Part shown: piece after piece, positions 14,749 to 22,954 of the stretch
Position numbering within the stretch: the stretch's first letter is position 1
Layout of the letters: each line of letters begins with the position of its first letter
Virus record (IMG/VR): IMGVR_UViG_3300032087_006376
Span: 62,001-126,000 of that record
Strand: one strand, 5' to 3'
DNA: 64,000 bases
From: a virus
Notes under the pieces: generated by a model
Databases searched by the model: none
Seen by the model: the letters and a program-made list of their open reading frames with translations, nothing else
Told to the model about the DNA's origin: nothing
Position numbers and translations under genes: made by a program

Positions 14749-15429
14749 ATGAAAGATTTAATATATACTCGCCGAAATAGTTTGCCTAAAGATTTTTGTG
14801 ATTTTGTTATAAATAAATTTGAAACATCAACAGATAACCAAATGGAAGGATTGTCTGGAGATGCTGTTCAAACTCAAATAAAAAAGTCTACAGATTTAAT
14901 GTTGACCAATTTTTTAGATGATGCAGACTGGTCATATATTTATAATTATTTATCAGAAGAACTTCTGCAAAGCTTAGTTGAATATAATGAAAATGCACCT
15001 TGGATTTGGAGAAGGCAAGGAGGTTTTTCTAGTAAACTTAGTTTAGTTAGGTCTGTTCAAAATAGATTCACTGCTTCCAGTAATGGCAATTACCACATGC
15101 AAATGCAAAGATACATCGGTGATGAAGGTTATTACGCTTGGCACTTTGAAAACTACTTAGAACATGAACGTATGAGAAAAAGACAAATGGCTTTCATGTG
15201 GTATTTAAACGATCTTGAAAGCGGTGGCGAAACTGAATTCAAATTTCAAAAAACAAAAGTTAAACCAGAAGCTGGTAAAAGCGTTTTATTTCCAGCGTTC
15301 TGGACTCACACCCACAGAGGAAATCCTCCTTCTGGAAATCAAAGAAAATACATCATAACTGGATGGATAGAACAAAACACAGAAGAAGAGAACGCGTCTA
15401 ACGAGTTTACAGAAGACTTTTTTGTTTAA
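14749..15429 (+). CDS. 2OG-Fe(II) oxygenase, prolyl-4-hydroxylase-like
   Basis: 226 aa. Double-stranded beta-helix core: 'YYAWHFENY' (first His ligand, with Glu where Asp is usual), 'MAFMWYLNDLESGGETEF', LFPAFWTHTHRG (distal His) and 'KYIITGW' (2OG-binding basic residue). The HxE in place of HxD is unusual and may alter iron binding. Stop overlaps the next start (TAATG). Confidence 0.8.
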   Translation: MKDLIYTRRNSLPKDFCDFVINKFETSTDNQMEGLSGDAVQTQIKKSTDLMLTNFLDDADWSYIYNYLSEELLQSLVEYNENAPWIWRRQGGFSSKLSLVRSVQNRFTASSNGNYHMQMQRYIGDEGYYAWHFENYLEHERMRKRQMAFMWYLNDLESGGETEFKFQKTKVKPEAGKSVLFPAFWTHTHRGNPPSGNQRKYIITGWIEQNTEEENASNEFTEDFFV

Positions 15430-17060
15430 TGAATGTGTTAGAGCGGAGTTCTCCATTATTAATTCCCACATATAGGTTTAATTGTTTTGATCAGTATTTA
15501 GATTCTTTAAGCAAATCCGACAGGTATGATATTAAAAAATCTCTATCGGATAATTCTTATTTAAAATATGAAGAATCTTTTTATTCATATGAAGATTGCA
15601 AAAAATTCATGGATATTTGGTCGCAATCTAATCAATCTAGCTGGGGCGACTGGTACTCACAAAAAGAATTAGATACTTTACACAGCAAAGGAGTTTTAAA
15701 ATGTTTTGTATGTGAGGATATAGCTTATCATTTTGTTTTAAATTGGGGTAATTATGTTTATTGTAACGCTCCACTATATAACAAAAATTTGTATTTGCAA
15801 AATCAAATCGCAAAATATATGTGGTCTAACTTAATAAAAAACTACATAGAAAATAGCGACGTACATTATATTGATTTAATGGGGCCTGAAAATTTTATTA
15901 CTTACGGACAAGTAATTCAAAATAAAGCTAAAATTAGCGATAAAGGCGACTTTGGTTATAAATGGAGGTTTATACCTAAAGAGATAAAAAATGGAACTGA
16001 TAAAGTATTGTCAGATTTAAAAATAGTATCAGATCAAACTTTTAATTGGAAAGGTATTGAGTTGCCTTCTAAACCAAGCAAACTACTAATTGTGGCTCAT
16101 CCAGATGACGAAGCCATCTTTTTTGGTGGATGGTTATTAAATAATGCAGCGCATACTAAAGTTGTGTGCTTAACTTGTTCTAAAGATCCAGTGAGGTTTA
16201 AAGAATTGCAAGATAGTTTAAAATGTGCTGGAGTAAATTATTTTGAATGTTTAAACCAAGAAGCCACCCAAGATTTTTTTGAAAATAAAGATTATATTTT
16301 AGAAAATTTAACCCGGATAAAAAGCGAAACTGATTGGACGGAAATTATCACTCATAACATATATGGAGAGTACGGTCACTTACAACACATACAAACTCAC
16401 GAACTAGTTAAAACCGTATTTAACAATGATAAAATTTTTGTTTACTACAATTTTAAAGACAAAACAATAAATATTAATAAATACAGTTTACTAGAAAAGC
16501 ATAAAAGTCAACAACAATTTGGAATAAACGAAATAAAAGATAGTGAATGCACCGGTTCTGATTGGTACAAACACACAGTCAATAAAAATATGATAGATCA
16601 TGAATCTATTATCGCACTATCAAAATTTAAAAATACATTAAAGATAAATTTAATTTGGACTCAAAGCGAAAACCATGTTTTATTTGATATTATCAAAGGA
16701 GTCCATCGTCAACTACGCAATAGAGGTCACGAAGTTGTTATCGCTAAATCTTTTCCTTTTAATAAAGCAGATGTCAATATTACATTTTGCAGAGAAGATT
16801 CTTTACAATGCTTAGAAAATAACGCACAATACTTTTTTGTTATAAATGATGAAATGATGGTTGTCAAAAACAATTACAATGAGTATAATAATTTGATAGA
16901 TAAATCTATTCGTAGTTTTGTAAAAACTCGAAAAATCCGAGACGAACTTGGGGATAGATTAAATTTAGTTTGGGTGCCTGTATTAAGAGAGTGGAGCGTG
17001 TTCATCAGAAAGTTTGAGTCGCATATATATATGGGTTTAGTGTCGCAAAATAAAATATGA
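15429..17060 (+). CDS. Acyltransferase-like / PIG-L deacetylase fusion
   Basis: 543 aa. N-terminal about 200 aa has a GNAT/FemAB-like look (SLSKSDRYDIKKSLSDN; substrate unknown). Residues about 218-330 form a LmbE/PIG-L metal-dependent N-deacetylase with 'LLIVAHPDDEAIFFGGW' (AHPDDE metal site) and 'HNIYGEYGHLQH'. The last 150 aa (NLIWTQSENHVLFDIIKGVH) resembles a glycosyltransferase-type Rossmann start. The fusion suggests modification of an amino sugar. Confidence 0.75.
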   Translation: MNVLERSSPLLIPTYRFNCFDQYLDSLSKSDRYDIKKSLSDNSYLKYEESFYSYEDCKKFMDIWSQSNQSSWGDWYSQKELDTLHSKGVLKCFVCEDIAYHFVLNWGNYVYCNAPLYNKNLYLQNQIAKYMWSNLIKNYIENSDVHYIDLMGPENFITYGQVIQNKAKISDKGDFGYKWRFIPKEIKNGTDKVLSDLKIVSDQTFNWKGIELPSKPSKLLIVAHPDDEAIFFGGWLLNNAAHTKVVCLTCSKDPVRFKELQDSLKCAGVNYFECLNQEATQDFFENKDYILENLTRIKSETDWTEIITHNIYGEYGHLQHIQTHELVKTVFNNDKIFVYYNFKDKTININKYSLLEKHKSQQQFGINEIKDSECTGSDWYKHTVNKNMIDHESIIALSKFKNTLKINLIWTQSENHVLFDIIKGVHRQLRNRGHEVVIAKSFPFNKADVNITFCREDSLQCLENNAQYFFVINDEMMVVKNNYNEYNNLIDKSIRSFVKTRKIRDELGDRLNLVWVPVLREWSVFIRKFESHIYMGLVSQNKI

Positions 17061-17287
17061 AAAAAGCAAAGATAAATTTTTCAGCAGAACTATCAGTATG
17101 TGTTTCACATTTAAATTTTGAATTAAAACGTCCTGATTTAGATTATCCAGATCATATTGGAGGAGACTACTATTTTAGTCTACCGACAAAAGAAAGAAAA
17201 AAATATAGATTGACAAATCCAGCATATTTGTTAAAACATTCAGACTATAACAGAATCACTAATTTAAAACTTGATGAGCAAGTATAA
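17057..17287 (+). CDS. Hypothetical protein
   Basis: 76 aa, basic, with YDPDH-like acidic loops ('RPDLDYPDHIGGDYYFSLP'). Overlaps both neighbours. Unknown. Confidence 0.5.
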   Translation: MKKAKINFSAELSVCVSHLNFELKRPDLDYPDHIGGDYYFSLPTKERKKYRLTNPAYLLKHSDYNRITNLKLDEQV

Positions 17288-18188
17288 AGAAGCTGGCGTT
17301 GATGTCGCCAAAACAGATAATTTAGTCAAAGAAATCTCTGGGCTAGTTGACAACATAGGGGGATTCGGAGGTCTATTTGATCTAGGAGATAGCTACCTTG
17401 TTGGTGCTACAGATGGTGTAGGAACTAAGATTCTTTTAGCTCAAGAGTATAATATGCTCGAAGGTATAGGAATTGATTGCGTTGCTATGTGTGTTAATGA
17501 TATTATATGTACCGGCGCTAGACCATTATTCTTTTTAGATTATTTCGCTTCATCTAATGTGGACGAAAAACAATATCTCACAATTATTAATTCAATCAAA
17601 AGAGGATGCGACGAAGCTGGTATTCCACTAATAGGCGGAGAAACAGCTGAGTTGCCCTCCTTGCTTCCAGATAAGCATTTTGATATTGCAGGGTTTTGTA
17701 TTGGAATCGTTAAGAAGAAAGATTTAATCGATGGCAGTAAAATAAAAAAAGGTGATGTTGTTTTAGCTTTTCCAAGTAATGGTTTTCATAGTAATGGTTA
17801 TTCTTTAGTAAGAAAAATCTTCAATAAAGACAAACATGAAAAATATATTGATAAAATACTAAAGCCTACAGAAATTTACGTTAAAGAAATAATTAATTTA
17901 ATTGATAGTGGAGTCAATATCAAAGGTATTGCTCACATAACCGGAGGAGGTTTATCTAATTTAAATAGAATTTTACCGGAAGGCTTATCAGTCAATTGGA
18001 AAGGCGAAATTAATAAACCATTTATACTTGATATGTTTCAAAAAGATGGTAACATAAGTGATGAAGAAATGGCTAGGGTTTTTAACGGTGGCATCGGTAT
18101 GTGTTTGGTGGTGGAGCCGAAAGAAGTAAATAAAGTTTTTTCTGGAAAAATAGCTAGACCCTTGATCGCTGTAGGTAATATAGTATGA
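17274..18188 (+). CDS. purM: Phosphoribosylformylglycinamidine cyclo-ligase (AIR synthetase)
   Basis: 304 aa. 'MSKYKEAGVDVAKTDNLV' start, 'LVGATDGVGTKILLA', 'GIDCVAMCVNDIICTGA', 'PLIGGETAELP', 'GFHSNGYSLVR' and 'HITGGGLSNLNRILP' are all PurM signatures. Slightly shorter than bacterial PurM (about 345 aa), missing part of the C-terminus. ATP-dependent closure of the imidazole ring; with PurS it points to boosted purine supply during infection. Confidence 0.95.
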   Translation: MSKYKEAGVDVAKTDNLVKEISGLVDNIGGFGGLFDLGDSYLVGATDGVGTKILLAQEYNMLEGIGIDCVAMCVNDIICTGARPLFFLDYFASSNVDEKQYLTIINSIKRGCDEAGIPLIGGETAELPSLLPDKHFDIAGFCIGIVKKKDLIDGSKIKKGDVVLAFPSNGFHSNGYSLVRKIFNKDKHEKYIDKILKPTEIYVKEIINLIDSGVNIKGIAHITGGGLSNLNRILPEGLSVNWKGEINKPFILDMFQKDGNISDEEMARVFNGGIGMCLVVEPKEVNKVFSGKIARPLIAVGNIV

Positions 18189-18352
18189 AAGATATAATAA
18201 AACAAGTTTTAGATGAATACAGTGAGAATCATAGGCAAATAAATCTTGACAGCGAAGCTGCAAGGGTTATATTATCAGAACAAATAGCAGAAAGAATAGA
18301 GTTATGGCAAAATCAAAAGGATCTAGCAAACACCAAGAAAAACGCGGATTAA
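18185..18352 (+). CDS. Small helical protein
   Basis: 55 aa, charged helix; ATGA overlap with purM. The 3' end overlaps the next basic ORF in another frame. Function unknown. Confidence 0.5.
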   Translation: MKDIIKQVLDEYSENHRQINLDSEAARVILSEQIAERIELWQNQKDLANTKKNAD

Positions 18353-18456
18353 ATAAAAAAATCAGCAACATGAAGGGAAGACATTCTAAAAACAATTCTT
18401 CTCGAAATAAGCAGAGTAAAAATTATAAAAAACCTTATAACAGACAAGGTAGATAA
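18304..18456 (+). CDS. Small, highly basic protein
   Basis: 50 aa, rich in Lys, Arg, Ser and Asn (MAKSKGSSKHQEKRGLNKK). Possible nucleic-acid-binding peptide; it could also be a chance ORF, given its overlap with the preceding gene. Confidence 0.45.
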   Translation: MAKSKGSSKHQEKRGLNKKISNMKGRHSKNNSSRNKQSKNYKKPYNRQGR

Positions 18457-18465
18457 TTAATTTAT

Positions 18466-18552
18466 GCCAGTGTGGTGAAATTGGCAAACACAACAGACTT
18501 AAAATCTGTCGCCCGTTCGGGCTTGTCGGTTCGAGTCCGACCACTGGTACCA
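18466..18552 (+). tRNA. tRNA-Leu(UAA)
   Basis: Class II cloverleaf. Acceptor GCCAGTG/CACTGGT, anticodon loop CTTAAAA (TAA), long variable arm CGCCCGTTCGGGCTTG, T-arm and an encoded CCA. Confidence 0.95.
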
Positions 18553-18561
18553 CTTCTTTTC

Positions 18562-18654
18562 GCCCCTATAGCTTAATGGTAAAGCGTCCGTCTTATACAC
18601 GGTTGAACTCTAGATGTGAGTATGTTGTAGGTTCGAGTCCTACTAGGGGTACCA
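18562..18654 (+). tRNA. Atypical tRNA, anticodon UAU (Ile) with long variable arm
   Basis: Acceptor GCCCCTA/TAGGGGT, D-arm GCTT...AAGC, anticodon loop CTTATAC (anticodon TAT) on a CCGT/ACGG stem, T-arm GTAGG/CCTAC and an encoded CCA. Between the anticodon and T arms lie about 24 nt (with ACTC/GAGT able to pair), making it 93 nt. Ile tRNAs normally have a 5-nt variable loop, so this is unusual. It follows tRNA-Leu by 9 nt. Confidence 0.75.
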
Positions 18655-18673
18655 ATTTATAAATATAATTTAT

Positions 18674-19048
18674 ATGAGCGAAGAGTTTAAAAATAAATTA
18701 GAAAAATATCATTATATACGCAAATTAGAAAAAGCAGAGCGTACAATGAAAGATATTGTTGCTAAATGTGACACTGAAATACAAAGGATAAAAAGATACA
18801 AACCTCTTCCTATTACTTCGCGTTATAGAAAAAAACACGATATCGATTATCACCCTCCTACTTGTGGATTTGTTCACCGCTTTTCACTCGATCCAGATTT
18901 CCTTGGCTCTCACGAAGAATGGCATCAAGCTTTCGAAAGATTCGAAAAAAAGAAAGTAAACATATATGGTAAAAAAGTAGATCGTAGCAAGGTTTTCGCA
19001 GATAAACAAGAAATTAAAAATTTTAAATATGGAAAAAAGTCTCGATAG
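18674..19048 (+). CDS. KKVNIYGKKVDR-family protein, copy A
   Basis: 124 aa. Helical N-terminus, then 'SHEEWHQAFERFEKKKVNIY' followed by GKKVDRSKVFADK. Shares the EEW...AF..F..KK.N..GKKVDR motif with the next gene and with the minus-strand gene at 32795-33115. Function unknown. Confidence 0.65.
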   Translation: MSEEFKNKLEKYHYIRKLEKAERTMKDIVAKCDTEIQRIKRYKPLPITSRYRKKHDIDYHPPTCGFVHRFSLDPDFLGSHEEWHQAFERFEKKKVNIYGKKVDRSKVFADKQEIKNFKYGKKSR

Positions 19049-19391
19049 TAAAGAACAATCCGCAATGGGCAGACCTATACTTTATGATATTGAAGGTATA
19101 TTAGGTAGAGCGGATTTTGAAATAGCTAGATTAAAAAAGATTGAACAAGCAAAAGATAAATCTTTATTTAGATACGAAGAATATAATAGTAGAGTAAGAG
19201 AAGAAACCTCTGGATACGAAGATAATTATTGGCTAAGTCCAGAAATAACAGGAACTATGGATGAATGGATAAAAGCTTATAAAAGATTTTGCAATAAAAA
19301 AGTAAACATCTATGGAAAAAAGGTTGACAGAACAAGATTATTAAACGATAAATTCGCAACAAATAAATTTAGTAAAAAATGGCAGGACTAG
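19029..19391 (+). CDS. KKVNIYGKKVDR-family protein, copy B
   Basis: 120 aa. Contains 'MDEWIKAYKRFCNKKVNIYG' then KKVDRTRLLNDK. Tandem paralogue of the preceding gene, overlapping it by 20 nt in another frame. Confidence 0.65.
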   Translation: MEKSLDSKEQSAMGRPILYDIEGILGRADFEIARLKKIEQAKDKSLFRYEEYNSRVREETSGYEDNYWLSPEITGTMDEWIKAYKRFCNKKVNIYGKKVDRTRLLNDKFATNKFSKKWQD

Positions 19392-19846
19392 AAAATTTAA
19401 ATAAAACATGGTTCGTGGATATCGACGGCACGTTATTAAACCATAAAACTAACGAAGAGTTAGATGAAATTATACAAAATAATAATATGGAAAGTCATTT
19501 GCACGAAACTCCTATTATTGATGCAATTAGTTTCATTAACAATCTTCCTAAAAAAGATAGAGTTATCTTAACTACTGCTAGAGAAAACCGTCATCTAGCT
19601 CATACAATTAGAGCTTTACATTATTTTAATATCAGATACAATAAAATTGTAGATGAACTTGGTGCTGGCCCTCGTATTGTTGTCAATGACATCAAACCTG
19701 CTGGAACCGCTGGAAACGAAGAAAATTTAGACACTGCTTATGCCATCAATGTAAATAGAGATCAAGGTAACATTAGAGAAAAAAATACTGAGATCGAACA
19801 AAAAATTCGATCCCAGTGTGAAGGTCAAGTAGAAATAATTTTTTAA
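19379..19846 (+). CDS. HAD-family phosphatase
   Basis: 155 aa. Motif I 'TWFVDIDGTLLNHKT', motif II 'RVILTTARE', and a later 'RIVVNDIKP' in the motif IV position. Resembles small HAD phosphatases of capsule or sugar loci. Convergent with the minus-strand gene that follows (4-nt overlap). Confidence 0.75.
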   Translation: MAGLENLNKTWFVDIDGTLLNHKTNEELDEIIQNNNMESHLHETPIIDAISFINNLPKKDRVILTTARENRHLAHTIRALHYFNIRYNKIVDELGAGPRIVVNDIKPAGTAGNEENLDTAYAINVNRDQGNIREKNTEIEQKIRSQCEGQVEIIF

Positions 19847-20196
19847 GCTGGCGGATTTGGGTTAACTGTCGGATTAAATCCCGTCATAGTTACTGGGTGA
19901 TCAATGCGACCTGAAACTTGGTTTTTTAAATTTGCCCACCAATCATTTGCAGTTGCGTAATCATTACAGTAATTACTAATATTTGAATCTAATGTCGTTT
20001 TATCTATATAAGGCATAAAACCAGTTGTTCCATCAACATAATTAGCAACATTAACTTCGTTTTCGTGGCTATCCACACCACTAAAAGTGCATGTTAAACC
20101 AACAACTAATTTTTCTACGCCCGTTTCAGCAGAATCGCACCAAAAAGGTTCAATTCTTGAAAATTGGTATGTGTATTCTCCAGAAATATGTGACAT
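19843..20196 (-). CDS. Hypothetical protein (lone minus-strand gene)
   Basis: 117 aa, beta-rich: 'VDGTTGFMPYIDKTTLDSNI' and 'WWANLKNQVSGRIDHPV'. Looks genuinely coding, with natural composition and a Pro-rich tail, though isolated among plus-strand genes. Similar short proteins occur in other phages; function unknown. Confidence 0.6.
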   Translation of the reverse strand: MSHISGEYTYQFSRIEPFWCDSAETGVEKLVVGLTCTFSGVDSHENEVNVANYVDGTTGFMPYIDKTTLDSNISNYCNDYATANDWWANLKNQVSGRIDHPVTMTGFNPTVNPNPPA

Positions 20197-20283
20197 AATA
20201 TTTAAAAGTACTTTGTTTATATTACACGTATTTTAACATTTTTCTAGACAGAGAACAAAAATTAATGTAATATAATATGAAAA

Positions 20284-20358
20284 GCCAGTTTAGCTCAGTG
20301 GTAGAGCAGCAGTTTTGTAAACTGCTGGTCGTCGGTTCAAGTCCGACAACTGGCTCCA
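20284..20358 (+). tRNA. tRNA-Thr(UGU)
   Basis: Acceptor GCCAGTT/AACTGGC, anticodon loop TTTGTAA (TGT) on a GCAGT/ACTGC stem, T-loop GTTCAAGTC, CCA encoded. A TATAAT-like box just upstream (20271-20276) may drive it. Confidence 0.95.
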
Positions 20359-20373
20359 AATTTTAAAAAATAA

Positions 20374-20976
20374 ATGAAAAAGTTAATTTTATCACTTTTA
20401 TTGTCGATTAGCTCTTTGAATGCTGATCATTTAAATTATCCTAGAAATATTATGTTCGATGACCCGAATGTAATTGTTTTTGTGAATGGCTTCAGGGTAC
20501 ACAGGATGATCAACCCAGAAAATCTTGATGAGCCAAGTACTCATCGATTAGTCTTGTACTCTCCTGAATATCAGTGGGACGGCTTCAAAGTAAACGATAT
20601 TCCTCGTTTTGTTTCTATACATGTTAAACATTCTAAATCTGACATGCAGCATACAGTTTTTAAAAGATTAATTGAATCTGTTCCTGATTCTCATGGAGGT
20701 TTTTTAAAATTAAACTGTTTACTTGAAACAACAAGAAAAAACCCACATTTAACTAAACTCATTTTTAGATGGACTTTAGAAAACGCTAAACAATTTGGCG
20801 TTGTAGTTGGTCATGAGGTTATGAATGCTAATCCAGAAGAATATATGTCTTATAGACGTATCGTGGACGATGTAGCCCCAGAAATGGCTAATACCTTTGA
20901 ATTAGGTTATGTTTGGCTTAATCCTAGATTGGTTGGCCCCGGCGTACCCCTCATTGAAAGATTCGCTACAGAATAA
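20374..20976 (+). CDS. Secreted hypothetical protein
   Basis: 200 aa with an N-terminal signal peptide (MKKLILSLLLSISSLNA). The mature part has 'NVIVFVNGFRVHRMINPENL' and a helical region. No family recognised; could be periplasmic. Starts 16 nt after the tRNA. Confidence 0.6.
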   Translation: MKKLILSLLLSISSLNADHLNYPRNIMFDDPNVIVFVNGFRVHRMINPENLDEPSTHRLVLYSPEYQWDGFKVNDIPRFVSIHVKHSKSDMQHTVFKRLIESVPDSHGGFLKLNCLLETTRKNPHLTKLIFRWTLENAKQFGVVVGHEVMNANPEEYMSYRRIVDDVAPEMANTFELGYVWLNPRLVGPGVPLIERFATE

Positions 20977-20981
20977 AAATT

Positions 20982-21173
20982 ATGAGGCTAGATGTTTTAG
21001 AAGTTATAGAAAATAAAGATGGTACTTTATCATTTGAAGTAGATTATGATAGAGAATTTAAAAAAGAATTTGAGCGTAAATACAAAAAGCGCTTGACAAA
21101 AAAGTCTTTAACAGAGTATATTAATAAAGCTGTTGAAGCAAGTTATAAAGAAAGTAAAGATAATGAAAAATAG
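20982..21173 (+). CDS. Hypothetical protein
   Basis: 63 aa: a beta hairpin (DVLEVIENKDGTLSFEVDYD) followed by a charged helix. Unknown. Confidence 0.55.
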   Translation: MRLDVLEVIENKDGTLSFEVDYDREFKKEFERKYKKRLTKKSLTEYINKAVEASYKESKDNEK

Positions 21174-21369
21174 TACAGTATTATTATGGTGGTTCCTCTA
21201 TATGGTAGTAGGAACTTTAGCGGCAATGGGCGGCGGATTCGTTTTCGGACTTGTAGCTGGAATGTTATCATTACCTGAACTCCCAATGATGGTAATTTTA
21301 TTCCCAGTTTTATTCTATATCAATTTTATTGTTTATAGATGGTCAGTTAAGAAAATTGTAGAATCATAA
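21163..21369 (+). CDS. Small membrane protein
   Basis: 68 aa with two or three TM segments (LLWWFLYMVVGTLAAMGG; MMVILFPVLFYINFIVY). The start ATG at 21163 overlaps the preceding gene. Confidence 0.6.
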   Translation: MKNSTVLLWWFLYMVVGTLAAMGGGFVFGLVAGMLSLPELPMMVILFPVLFYINFIVYRWSVKKIVES

Positions 21370-21370
21370 C

Positions 21371-21532
21371 ATGAATAATTCAGATGTAAAGTATGATATT
21401 TGCGTCTGTTGTGGCACAGAATCGCAAGAACCAGAAGATCAACATGTAGATTATCGAAATTATTATGTTGATGGTACTGGACAACTCTGCGAAAAGTGCT
21501 ATATTGAAGTATATGGCAATTACAGCCACTAA
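21371..21532 (+). CDS. Small zinc-finger protein
   Basis: 53 aa: ICVCCGTE and LCEKCY give a four-Cys zinc-binding site. Unknown role. Confidence 0.55.
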   Translation: MNNSDVKYDICVCCGTESQEPEDQHVDYRNYYVDGTGQLCEKCYIEVYGNYSH

Positions 21533-21536
21533 TTTA

Positions 21537-21608
21537 AAAGACTAAATATATAATTCACTAACTCAACACACTCGATGTGTTTCACCAGTTTATTATAGTT
21601 TAGTCTTT
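21537..21608 (+). ncRNA. Dual-5-mer hairpin RNA element, solitary copy E10
   Basis: Core 21554-21592: TTCA-CTAAC-TCA, inner stem ACACA/TGTGT (loop CTCGA), TTCA-CCAGT-TTA. Outer stem AAAGACTAAA/TTTAGTCTTT, a T-G wobble, one bulged A, then TATAA/TTATA. Same family as E1-E9 but 15.7 kb away, ending 4 nt before tRNA-Met. Confidence 0.85.
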
Positions 21609-21612
21609 TTTA

Positions 21613-21689
21613 GGGCCTTTAGCTCAGTTGGTTAGAGCATCCGACTCATAATCGGCAGGTCGCAGGTTCGAGCCCTGCAAGGCCCACCA
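21613..21689 (+). tRNA. tRNA with CAU anticodon (Met, or Ile2 if lysidinylated)
   Basis: Acceptor GGGCCTT/AAGGCCC, anticodon loop CTCATAA (CAT) on a CCGA/TCGG stem, CCA encoded. The first base pair is G-C, so it is not a classical initiator (C-A mismatch). Confidence 0.93.
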
Positions 21690-21782
21690 ATTTAACTTGA
21701 AAGATATACAATTTTACTATTTTTGTTGCGCCGTACGTAGAATTGTGGCATATTTACTAATAATTCACTAAAATAAAATATT

Positions 21783-21959
21783 ATGTTTAAAAGAATAGAT
21801 TATTTCTTTATTATTGCAGCTTATCTATCATTCATGATGAGCGTCGCCCTTTGGTTCCTCAAAGATAAATCAGCAGGAATGTATGTTGGTTTATGGGTTC
21901 CTAGTATTTTGACCCTTTGGGTTGGCATCAAGCAAATCGTTTATAACAGAAAGAAATAA
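21783..21959 (+). CDS. Small membrane protein
   Basis: 58 aa with two TM segments (YFFIIAAYLSFMMSVALWFL; VGLWVPSILTLWVGI) and a basic tail. Followed 1 nt later by another micro membrane protein. Confidence 0.55.
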   Translation: MFKRIDYFFIIAAYLSFMMSVALWFLKDKSAGMYVGLWVPSILTLWVGIKQIVYNRKK

Positions 21960-21960
21960 C

Positions 21961-22050
21961 ATGTTGTTTTCATTGTTTATGTTTGGCGTCGTCATGATGG
22001 GAATCGTCGCTTTAGGCATAATTGAAGCGGGTGGATTTGATGACGATTAA
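21961..22050 (+). CDS. Micro membrane protein
   Basis: 29 aa: one TM (LFMFGVVMMGIVALGII) and an acidic DDD tail. Overlaps the next gene. Confidence 0.45.
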   Translation: MLFSLFMFGVVMMGIVALGIIEAGGFDDD

Positions 22051-22450
22051 TTTGTATGACAATATTATGATTAAAGGTATTATAGTTGATTCAAAAATTA
22101 AAACGATCACGCAAGTCAATATCGAAGAGATTCTGGCAGGTGATTGGGAAAGAAGTTGGAAAGTAACAATTGGCAATATTATAGAATCAAAGAAGATCGC
22201 AAAAGTCATCGTTGATGATCAGAATGCAATCTATTTAGATTCAGCATTACTTTCTGATCCAGACAAACTTATTGAGCGGAGTGCAGAAGTTTGGTCTTGG
22301 TTGGGTCAGGATAGGTCATTTGTTGGCAAAGGGCTTCTTCTAGGGCATTCACAAGATAGTGATGTCCCGACCAGTACTTCCTTCGTTCCTAGTCGAGTAG
22401 GAGAGTATGCTTCTCTAGCAGAAACTGAAATTGTAGAACTAGACTCTTAA
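22040..22450 (+). CDS. Hypothetical protein (DUF3846-like layout)
   Basis: 136 aa from ATG 22040 (22067 is an alternative). 'IKGIIVDSKIKTITQVNI', 'IYLDSALLSDPDKLIE' and 'GKGLLLGHSQDSDVPTS' resemble the small phage/plasmid DUF3846-type proteins. No known activity. Confidence 0.6.
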   Translation: MTINLYDNIMIKGIIVDSKIKTITQVNIEEILAGDWERSWKVTIGNIIESKKIAKVIVDDQNAIYLDSALLSDPDKLIERSAEVWSWLGQDRSFVGKGLLLGHSQDSDVPTSTSFVPSRVGEYASLAETEIVELDS

Positions 22451-22476
22451 TAGCATGTAATTGATACATATTTAAC

Positions 22477-22770
22477 ATGAAAAAGAATATTTACTTAGCC
22501 TTTTTATTCTTAAGTTTATCAACAGCGTGTTCCCAAAAGTTTAATATTCATGATCCGCTGCCAACTTATTGGCAAGTGAAATACAATGAAAAAAACTACA
22601 ACGATGTTAATAAACAATTACAGGATAAACTAAACCAAATAGATGAACAAGTGCAAAAATTAAAACAAAAAGATTGGAGCACTAATGTTCATGGTATTTA
22701 TGCTAACATTCAAACAGTTCGCAATAAAAAAATAGTTCCGATTCAAACTTTCGAAGTAGACGATTTATAA
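22477..22770 (+). CDS. Small lipoprotein (possible outer-membrane spanin)
   Basis: 97 aa. Lipobox FLSLSTAC, with Cys18 as the lipidated residue. The mature part has a coiled-coil helix (VNKQLQDKLNQIDEQVQKLK). Size, lipobox and helix would suit an o-spanin, but no i-spanin partner is evident, so the role is open. Confidence 0.65.
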   Translation: MKKNIYLAFLFLSLSTACSQKFNIHDPLPTYWQVKYNEKNYNDVNKQLQDKLNQIDEQVQKLKQKDWSTNVHGIYANIQTVRNKKIVPIQTFEVDDL

Positions 22771-22771
22771 T

Positions 22772-22954
22772 ATGGCTCACCTAATTAAATTAACTGATTA
22801 CCAAACTGGAGAAGAAGTTCTTTATAATTTAGATACCGTTGTCTCAATAGAGCGTGTAAAAGATTCTACAGTGATTACAACACGTTGGGGCAGAAATCAA
22901 GTAAAAGAAACGCTTGATTATATTTATAAAGCCTCTGTTTCTAGCAATGTCTAA
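22772..22954 (+). CDS. Hypothetical protein
   Basis: 60 aa, beta-rich start (LIKLTDYQTGEEVLYNLDTV). Begins 1 nt after the lipoprotein gene. Unknown. Confidence 0.55.
   Translation: MAHLIKLTDYQTGEEVLYNLDTVVSIERVKDSTVITTRWGRNQVKETLDYIYKASVSSNV

Noticed and set aside
18562-18654. tRNA-Tyr
   Set aside because: The long variable arm would fit, but the anticodon loop CTTATAC reads UAU, not GUA, with the only good stem alignment.
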